A model generated the notes under the pieces. That model saw nothing but the letters and a program-made list of their open reading frames with translations, made no database searches and had not been told where the DNA came from. Position numbers and translations under genes: made by a program. Shown here piece after piece: positions 41,687 through 48,498 of a DNA stretch of 48,498 nt. The stretch's first letter is position 1, and each line of letters starts with the position of its first letter. Source of the stretch: RGIG3513 sp045658985 (GTDB lineage: Bacteria; Bacillota; Clostridia; Oscillospirales; Butyricicoccaceae); the NCBI GenBank assembly GCA_045658985.1, contig JAZOWC010000056.1, positions 1 through 48,498 of the forward strand, written 5' to 3'.

Positions 41687-42169
41687 GCGCCTGATGCCGC
41701 CGGGTGCACCCCTGCGCCCATTCTTTGAGACCTTCTTCTGGGGCATCGGCATATCGGCAATATGCTCCGTGGGCTTTCTCATCCGCTTCGCAGACAGAAA
41801 ATCCGATCTGTATTACAAAGACGCTTTGGGCATCGTGCGTATGAGAGGAGACGCAGTTATGCCCGACTTTGTCAGTATTCTCGGCGGCTGCCTCTGGGGA
41901 TTTTATCTGACGGCGCTGGTGATGCTGGCCTTTATCCTCATCAACTATACCTACTACCGCCGCGGCACCAAAAGCATCTACACCATGCGCCGCCTGCCGA
42001 GCCGCCGGGAGATACACAAACGCAGCCTGCCTCTGCCCCTGCTTGCCGCAATAACTGTAATGGTGTTGGCCTTTATAGTCCTGATGATATATTATGCCAT
42101 CTATATGTGCGCAACACCCGAACAATGTCTCAGACCCGATCAATGGGCAAAACTGTGGAGGGAAATATT

Positions 42170-42173
<4 letters not shown>
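41640..42173 (+). CDS. ABC transporter membrane subunit, smaller paralogue
   Basis: 177 residues from the ATG at 41640, after GGAGGAGG, overlapping the preceding gene by 47 bases. About three or four hydrophobic segments. KSIYTMRRL (111-119) matches the loop in the neighbouring 255-residue protein, suggesting related membrane subunits that form a heteromer. Its stop overlaps the start of the ATPase gene as ATGA. Confidence 0.8.
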
Positions 42174-42882
<709 letters not shown>

Positions 42883-42910
<28 letters not shown>

Positions 42911-43080
42911 AGCACCTTTTGCGGGTACTCTGCCCCATACTCGTGCTGCTTATTGCCGCCACCGTATTTGTGGTATGTGATGTTATGTCGGCTCGTGATC
43001 AGGTCACCGTGGAGTGCGAGACCCTCTACGGCGACCGCAGTCAGGCCCACGGCATCACGTTGGACATGGAGGCCACCTAC
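42883..43080 (+). repeat. Direct repeat, copy 1 (ATPase 3' end + start of extracytoplasmic protein 1)
   Basis: About 200 bases nearly identical to 44392-44589, offset 1509 bases. It covers the last ATPase codons and about the first 58 codons of the next gene. Differences in the coding part are mostly synonymous (one Q to R). Confidence 0.92.
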
Positions 43081-44283
43081 GAAGGCCATATGTTTTGGAA
43101 TACAAGCTTCACCGAGGCCGCTGTACCCACAATACAGACCGAATACACGTTTTATGGCATTGAACGCAGATATGACTTGAGACTCAACAGAGACCCGCTT
43201 GTTATGTCGCTGGATATTCCCCGCGGCGACGAAGCTGTAAAAATGTGGAATCTGGAAAATTTGTACAGCGAGGATATTGCTCAGCTTGAGCCGGGAGAAA
43301 AACTGGAAAAGACGCTTGCGATCTGGAAACACTGTGAGTATTACCCGATCTCTGTGTCTGTCAATCTGCCGCATAATTATCAGAGATGGACGGGCAATGT
43401 GCTGAAGCAGGAGGAACAGTCTCTTATCGACGGACACGTTGACGTTGCTGCGGCGTTCAATGAGTTTTTCAGGATTCCCGTATGGGTCACAGAATTTTAT
43501 ACTGTATCCTTGAGCAGAAGCAGTAACGGTGCGGCCAATATCTCCGCCCACCGTGCAGCGGGAGGAGACAGCTTCGATATTGAGACCCGGAGCGTTCAGA
43601 GTGACGATGCCTTTTTCTTTGTGTTTGATGTCCATACTTTCCGTGGGTCGGTCACTGACACGAGGGATATAAAAGGCGGCTTCGGCATCTACAGGCTGCC
43701 CTACGGATTTGATGATAAGCATGGCGATTTGGAGCTGTATGCAGACAAGCTTGAGACCGTTTTTGCTCTTGATCCACGCAACTATATACTTGATCTTGAA
43801 CTCAGCGAGGATGGGAAGCTGCTCTATCTGACCACGGTTGAGTATGATATTCTGTGTATCACCGTCATCGAGACAGGTGCCTTTGCTCAGGTGCAAAAGG
43901 TTGCGGTGTCTCAGGTAAAAAACCGCGGCTCACAGGTCAGCTGTTATATGAGCAACGGTCATATAGCGGCTATGACCGATGATAAGTGGCTTCATGTGCT
44001 CAGCTACGATGAGCAGGGGAGACTGAAGATCGATTTTTCTGCCGAGTTGGACGCCGACAGCAGAGAGATCATCCGGATGTACGACAAGTTTGTTATGGGA
44101 TACGACGGTGAGCGGCTGGTATTGTGTATGCAGGGTTTTAATGAGACCCCGTGTATTTATATGAACGTATATACCGAACAAGGCGTAGTTTTCAAAGGCA
44201 AATATACCACCGGCCTGAACAAAATGCGCGTTGGAGATACATCCATTTATGGCAAGGATTTTATGACGATCTCATTTGAATAA
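42907..44283 (+). CDS. Extracytoplasmic, signal-anchored beta-propeller-like protein 1
   Basis: 458 residues. N-terminal anchor MKHLLRVLCPILVLLIAATV (1-20) running to about 26; no clear lipobox. The outer part contains repeats of the LSEDGxLLYL type (LSEDGKLLYLTTVEYDILCITVIE near 299-322), suggesting propeller blades. Translationally coupled to the ATPase gene, so it is probably the outside sensor or partner of the transporter. No named family recognised. Confidence 0.8.
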
Positions 44284-44356
44284 GCAAAAAGACTCTGGAT
44301 GACAGCGGCGTGGCATATACCGCTTCGCCTGACGCAAACCTGAGGAGGAAATTACC

Positions 44357-44419
44357 GTGAAAAAACACCCAAACATCATCATAAACCGCACGCTCAGCGG
44401 GGAGGAGGCAGAGCAATGA
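44357..44419 (+). pseudogene. 20-codon relic carrying the ATPase C-terminus
   Basis: A GTG after GAGGAGG opens 20 codons (MKKHPNIIINRTLSGEEAEQ) ending in a stop that overlaps the next ATG. Its last eight residues equal the ATPase C-terminus, so it is the trace of a duplication. It may still be translated and couple translation to gene 2. The gap from 44284 to 44356 holds nothing else clear. Confidence 0.65.
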
Positions 44420-44589
44420 AGCACCTTTTGCGGGTACTCTGCCCCATACTCGTGCTGCTTATTGCCGCCACCGTATTTGTGGTATGCGATGTCATGTCGG
44501 CTCGCGATCAGGTCACCGTGGAGTGCGAGACCCTCTACGGCGACCGCAGCCGGGCCCACGGCATCACGTTGGATATGGAAGCCACATAC
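44392..44589 (+). repeat. Direct repeat, copy 2
   Basis: Copy of 42883-43080 (see there). It carries the ATPase tail, the ribosome site GGGGAGGAGG and about 58 codons of protein 2. Confidence 0.92.
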
Positions 44590-45822
44590 AGACGGCACCT
44601 CTACTGGAACACCCGTTTTTCGGAGGGCAATGAGCCAAAAGCCGAGACCCGATACACCTTCTATGACATTCAGCGCGATATAGATTACAATCACCCCACA
44701 GACCCTCTCAGTATGAATGACGACGTCTATTACGGCATCGGTGAGGAGGACGGATGGGGCCTGCCCAAGCTGTATATGGATATGCTCAGGCAGGTACCTG
44801 CAGGGCAGGAGTCGGAGCGAACGGTCAGACTGCTGGACTACTATCAGTATTATCCGCTGTCCGTGTTTGTCAATATCCCGTCCAACTATCTGGGCTGGTC
44901 GAGCAATATCGTATACTCGGGGGATCATTCGCTGATGTCGAGATACGGTGATTATATTACCGCATTCAACGACTTTTTCAGGATCCCCGTGCTGCCGACC
45001 GAGTATTTTACCATTGCCGTAAGACGCAACACCGCCGAATCCACCTATGCAAGCTACGACCGCTCGGGCGAGGATGTTTTTACCATGGAGACCCAGAGCG
45101 TGCAGAGCGAGGACGCATTCTATTTTGCATTCGATGCACATACCCAGTCAAAGAATCCCTATAGCGGGGAATACAGTGACCGCACCGTTGATACAAGCTA
45201 TATAAAAGGCGGCTTCGGCATCTACAAGCTGCCCTATACGATGGGCGAAAAGCGCCTGAACGATATAGATATCCAAGTGGACGGACTCAAAACCGTGTTT
45301 CCGCTTGATCCTCACAGCTATATCGTTGAGCTCAAGCTCAGCGAGGACGGCAGCCTGCTCTATCTGTTCACCATCGAGAACGATATACTCTATATCACCG
45401 TGATCGATACCGAGACCTATACCATGCAGCAGAAACTGCGCCTGGGCAGCGCCAAAAACCGCTACGGCATAGAATATTATGTGTATGAGGATTTTATGGT
45501 GATATACAGCGATTATGAGCAGCTGCTGTACGTGCTCAGTCGTGACGAGCATGGCCTGCTCACCTTTGATTTTGCCGCTGAAATGAACAGACACGATGAG
45601 AATATTATGCACGAGCAAAAAACCTTCGGCTACGACGGCGAGCGGCTCGTGATGTGTACCCCGCACAGCGGCAGAGGGGATACCTATATCAAGATGCTTG
45701 TATATACCAAACAGGGACTTGTCTACCACGGCCAATATACCCTCAGCCTCTCCAGCGGAGAGTGGAATATGTACAACATCGTATTTTCCGACAGCCATTT
45801 TGCCGAGGTATCATTTGAATAA
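44416..45822 (+). CDS. Extracytoplasmic, signal-anchored beta-propeller-like protein 2
   Basis: 468 residues, paralogue of the preceding protein. The first about 58 residues are almost identical (anchor plus SARDQVTVECETLYGD), the rest is related but far more diverged; YIVELKLSEDGSLLYLF and KGGFGIYKLPY align with the first copy. It carries the same ribosome site. Last gene of the GntR/ABC operon, ended by the hairpin at 45832. Confidence 0.8.
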   Translation: MKHLLRVLCPILVLLIAATVFVVCDVMSARDQVTVECETLYGDRSRAHGITLDMEATYRRHLYWNTRFSEGNEPKAETRYTFYDIQRDIDYNHPTDPLSMNDDVYYGIGEEDGWGLPKLYMDMLRQVPAGQESERTVRLLDYYQYYPLSVFVNIPSNYLGWSSNIVYSGDHSLMSRYGDYITAFNDFFRIPVLPTEYFTIAVRRNTAESTYASYDRSGEDVFTMETQSVQSEDAFYFAFDAHTQSKNPYSGEYSDRTVDTSYIKGGFGIYKLPYTMGEKRLNDIDIQVDGLKTVFPLDPHSYIVELKLSEDGSLLYLFTIENDILYITVIDTETYTMQQKLRLGSAKNRYGIEYYVYEDFMVIYSDYEQLLYVLSRDEHGLLTFDFAAEMNRHDENIMHEQKTFGYDGERLVMCTPHSGRGDTYIKMLVYTKQGLVYHGQYTLSLSSGEWNMYNIVFSDSHFAEVSFE

Positions 45823-45831
45823 CTGTCCCCC

Positions 45832-45884
45832 AAATACAGCTCCCTCTGACGAGGGAGCTGTATTTTTGCCTTTTGGCAAAAATA
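45832..45884 (+). terminator. Repeat-derived terminator of the GntR/ABC operon
   Basis: Perfect 15-bp stem AAATACAGCTCCCTC (45832-45846) with GAGGGAGCTGTATTT (45851-45865), loop TGAC, then TTTGCC. A second, overlapping stem uses the U tract: TATTTTTGCC (45861-45870) with GGCAAAAATA (45875-45884). The CTCCCTCTGACGAGGGAG core recalls a dispersed repeat of gut Clostridia (from memory). Confidence 0.82.
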
Positions 45885-45954
45885 CTGAGGGAGAGAACCC
45901 CCGCTTCGCATGCCCGTTGTCACGGTTTCCTCTCCGATTGCGTCTTTACTGTAC

Positions 45955-45983
45955 TTTACATCCCGAGCAAGCCGTAGTATAAT
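45955..45983 (+). promoter_or_regulatory. Promoter of the membrane protein-lemA operon
   Basis: TTTACA (45955-45960), 17 bases, TATAAT (45978-45983), 20 bases before the start. Confidence 0.75.
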
Positions 45984-46003
45984 TACAAAAAGAGGTGATA
46001 GAG

Positions 46004-47614
46004 ATGGACTCTGTGATATTCGATCCCATGGAGGAGTTTGACAGCAAATACAAAGCCAAACACCTCGAGCACACCACGCGGTTTTTTGACTCCCTTGTCA
46101 AGCAGTCGGGTGTGGATATCGAGCAAAACCGCAAAACCGTCGCTCTGTATGAGCAGCATTGCGAGCGTCTGGCCGAGCTCCGCAAAAAGCTGAATTGGCT
46201 CAGGGTATTGAGAGTGATGATGTGCATAACCCTCGTATTGATACCTCTGGTCATCTTCAAACTTACCCCTCGCATCCGCGCCCTCAGGAGCGAGATCGAG
46301 GAGGCGGACAAGCGGGATGACGAGCTCCTGCAGCAGGCGCAGCAGCAGATGGAGCCACTCAACAGACTGTTTTCCGACCGCGACTCGCTGACTCTCATCG
46401 AGTCGACCCTGCCCTCTCTCAGGTTTGAGCCCTGCCTCTCGGTCAGGCAGGAAGCCGATATGAAGATCAACTATGACTTCGATGGAGACAGCGATATCGA
46501 GGAATCCACCATAGACGTGTTGGCAGGCAGCTATAACGATAACCCGTTCTTGTTTGAGAACAAGCTTATACACACAATGGGCACCGAGACCTACCACGGC
46601 TACCGCACTATCCATTGGACAGAGACCTACCGTGACTCCAACGGACATCTCAGGACCCGCACACGTAGCCAGACCCTCCACGCCACGGTCACCAAGCCCA
46701 AACCCTTCTACGGTACCCGTGTGGTGCTCAACTACTGCAGTCAGGGCGGCCCCGATCTCAGTTTCAGCCGCGACGCCACCAATCTTGACGAAAAAAACGA
46801 GCGGCAGATCGACCGCTACGTCAGGCGCGGTGAGCGACGGCTCAAACGCAAAACAGACCGCGCCATCAGCGACGGCGGAGATTTTATGAGTATGTCCAAC
46901 ACCGATTTTGAGGTGCTGTTCGACGCGCTGGACAGAAATAACGAGGTGCAGTTTCGGACTCTGTTCACCCCGCTGGCCCAGAGCAATATGGTCGATCTGC
47001 TTCTGTCCAGGACCGGCTACGGCGATGACTTCAATTTTGTCAAGTGTAAGCGCACCAACCGCATCATCTCCGAGCACAGTCAGGGCAGAGATATGATACT
47101 GCAGGCAGAGAGCTACCGATCTCACTCATATGACGTCATCAGAGGCAATTTTATAGACAAAAACACCGAGTTTTTCAAAGCCGTCTACTTTGACTTTGCG
47201 CCGCTCTGGGCCATCCCTATGTATCAGGAGCGTCCCGTGCACTCCCTCAAGCCAATCCCCGATTATACCCAGCTATATTCGCTCAAAGAGTCCGAGGCGC
47301 TGGCAAACCTGCTTGACCGCAGTCAGGTGGTGCATCCGCAGACCAAAACTCAGGCCATCCTCAAAGCCTCCTTTGTCAGCTCCCGAGGCGGCGTTGACAA
47401 GACCAAAGTCACCGCCTATTCCTATGATATAATCGGGCGGGTGGACATCATTCCCGTGCTGGGCGGCGACGGACGTTTTCACAACGTGTCGGTGCGGTGG
47501 GATGATTATATCCCCCTCGTTTCCCGCAATGATTTTTATATTGCCGATGCCGATTCGGCAGCAGACAAACCCGTTATGGCAAGGCGCAACGGCCTGTGCA
47601 TATATGATTCTTAA
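46004..47614 (+). CDS. Large membrane-anchored protein paired with LemA (MAG1210-like)
   Basis: 536 residues from the ATG at 46004, six bases after AGAGGTG. A cytoplasmic-type coiled start (1-65), one hydrophobic segment (about 66-86), more coiled coil, then a large soluble C-terminal domain with many aromatic and charged residues. A protein of this layout next to LemA is known from Mollicutes (MAG1210 family) and appears in Clostridia; match is from memory. Function unknown; pairing implies a joint complex with LemA. Confidence 0.75.
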   Translation: MDSVIFDPMEEFDSKYKAKHLEHTTRFFDSLVKQSGVDIEQNRKTVALYEQHCERLAELRKKLNWLRVLRVMMCITLVLIPLVIFKLTPRIRALRSEIEEADKRDDELLQQAQQQMEPLNRLFSDRDSLTLIESTLPSLRFEPCLSVRQEADMKINYDFDGDSDIEESTIDVLAGSYNDNPFLFENKLIHTMGTETYHGYRTIHWTETYRDSNGHLRTRTRSQTLHATVTKPKPFYGTRVVLNYCSQGGPDLSFSRDATNLDEKNERQIDRYVRRGERRLKRKTDRAISDGGDFMSMSNTDFEVLFDALDRNNEVQFRTLFTPLAQSNMVDLLLSRTGYGDDFNFVKCKRTNRIISEHSQGRDMILQAESYRSHSYDVIRGNFIDKNTEFFKAVYFDFAPLWAIPMYQERPVHSLKPIPDYTQLYSLKESEALANLLDRSQVVHPQTKTQAILKASFVSSRGGVDKTKVTAYSYDIIGRVDIIPVLGGDGRFHNVSVRWDDYIPLVSRNDFYIADADSAADKPVMARRNGLCIYDS

Positions 47615-47634
47615 ACAGTAAAGGAGAAGCAAAA

Positions 47635-48303
47635 ATGGCAAATCAGCTTGACGAACTCAATCCCGAGATCAGAGAAGAAGGTCTCGACACCAACGTTATC
47701 GCAAAAAAGCTTCCCGCCGAGGTCGGCACAGGCTCCAAAATCTTTGAGATCGCACTGTGGGTGTGCGGCATTCTGCCCGGCCTGATCTTTTTGTTCATGA
47801 AGATCGGTGCACAAAAGCATTTTGATCAGCTTCAGCAGAAGATCCAGCGCAACGCATCCCAGATCGACAACTATCTTGAGCAGCGTGTGATGGTACTGCA
47901 GAACTGTGCCCGTCTGCTTGACAAAGCCATCGATCTGGACAAGAGTACCTTTGAGAATATCGCCAGATACCGCTCGGGCAACGCAGGCGATCTCGACACC
48001 GCCCGCAACGCGCTCAGCGGTCAGGTGGACAACCTGTCCAGAAGCATCAACGTGGCTGTGGAGAGCTATCCCGACCTGCAGGCTCACCGCGAAATAGCCG
48101 ATGCAATGCAGCAGAATATGTACCTGCAGAGAGAGATCACAGCCGCAAGAGAGCTGTACAACGACACCGTCGACCAGTGGAACAGAGACATCTTTGCATG
48201 GCCTACCAAAAAGATCGTCGCCGCCAAAAACGGCTACACCACCCGTATCCCCTTTATCGCCTCCAGAGAGATCAAGGAGCAGGCCAAATCGGTATTCTTC
48301 TGA
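47635..48303 (+). CDS. lemA: LemA family protein
   Basis: 222 residues. One hydrophobic segment (about 36-56), then the LemA helical bundle: QRNASQIDNYLEQRVMVLQN, AIDLDKSTFENIARYRSG, a ...VAVESYPDLQAHREIADAM core and REITAARELYNDTVDQWN, the family's most conserved segments. LemA proteins are widespread and of unclear function. It is 20 bases after the partner gene, with AAAGGAG. Confidence 0.93.
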   Translation: MANQLDELNPEIREEGLDTNVIAKKLPAEVGTGSKIFEIALWVCGILPGLIFLFMKIGAQKHFDQLQQKIQRNASQIDNYLEQRVMVLQNCARLLDKAIDLDKSTFENIARYRSGNAGDLDTARNALSGQVDNLSRSINVAVESYPDLQAHREIADAMQQNMYLQREITAARELYNDTVDQWNRDIFAWPTKKIVAAKNGYTTRIPFIASREIKEQAKSVFF

Positions 48304-48341
48304 TAATCAGACAAAATACATACAAAAAAGGATCGCACGTC

Positions 48342-48498
48342 TGCGTACCTGCCATAGAGCAGGTACGCATCGATATAAATCCGCAAATGCGGATTTTCGA
48401 TATACGCTGACGCGTTCGATATATTGCTGATGGCAACTATGTACCATCAGCAACTCGATATGCTCACTGCGTGAGCGCGGATTTATGTCATATCGAGT
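48342..48498. repeat. Nested hairpin repeat with recurring CGATATA units
   Basis: After lemA: TGCGTACCTGC (48342-48352)/GCAGGTACGCA (48359-48369); AATCCGC (48378-48384)/GCGGATT (48389-48395); TTGCTGATGG (48424-48433)/CCATCAGCAA (48444-48453); GCTCAC/GTGAGC (48462-48476) inside CTCGATAT (48454-48461)/ATATCGAG (48490-48497). CGATATA or CGATAT recurs at 48371, 48398, 48417 and 48456, between hairpins. It runs to the window edge, so it may continue. Confidence 0.7.

Overview
The window is a stretch of ordinary chromosome from an anaerobic, probably spore-forming member of the Clostridia. By gene content and repeat style it most resembles the gut Ruminococcaceae/Oscillospiraceae; the family assignment is inference. 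Evidence includes dipicolinate synthase genes (spores), a CIRCE-controlled groESL operon, RNase J, a TepA-type protease, type III glutamine synthetase, a ferredoxin-type Fe-S protein, a Crp/Fnr regulator, AGGAGG-type ribosome sites and many TTGACA-N17-TATAAT-like promoters. I saw no rRNA, tRNA, CRISPR array, transposase or phage gene.

Layout. 1-2.5 kb: a cysteine-rich membrane protein and an NfeD/SPFH membrane pair, all on the minus strand. 2.6-4.7 kb: groES-groEL. 4.7-6.9 kb: a DD-peptidase-like protein whose motifs are in circularly permuted order, then dpaB and dpaA. 7.0-8.8 kb: murC fused to a GNAT acetyltransferase. 8.9-15.7 kb: a hydroxyacid dehydrogenase, a membrane-anchored parvulin, rpmE, small membrane and P-loop proteins, trmL, gdhA and a metallophosphatase. 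15.9-19.1 kb: an Fe-S protein divergent from a Crp/Fnr regulator, then a Card1/Can2-like CARF-nuclease with no CRISPR locus, and a glyoxalase. 19.1-22.7 kb: a membrane-bound HTH protein divergent from an ECF sigma factor and its polytopic membrane partner. 22.7-28.2 kb: an S9 peptidase and a three-gene operon (FAD oxidoreductase, KDPG aldolase, CapA-like). 28.4-33.4 kb: an M20 peptidase, a DivIVA-like coiled coil with a CAT/E2-like protein, and glnN. 33.4-39.9 kb: a P-loop protein, then prfA, a Sua5-CoaE fusion, tepA and RNase J. 40.0-45.8 kb: a repeat-rich gap, then a YtrA-type GntR/ABC operon with two duplicated extracytoplasmic proteins. 45.8-48.3 kb: a two-domain membrane protein with LemA. 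The last ~190 bases are a nested hairpin repeat.

The most unusual features are: the circularly permuted serine DD-peptidase homologue at 4.7-5.5 kb, which has no signal peptide; the orphan CARF-nuclease with its own near-consensus promoter and upstream dyads; the MurC-GNAT and Sua5-CoaE fusions; and the 40.5-45.8 kb system, in which twin operators overlap the promoter, the two membrane subunits share a KSIYTxRRL loop, and a 3' segment of the ATPase gene was duplicated along with the start of its neighbour.

All gene calls come from reading motifs and family resemblance. No database search was run. Several starts were moved inward from the longest open frame where a ribosome site decides the matter.
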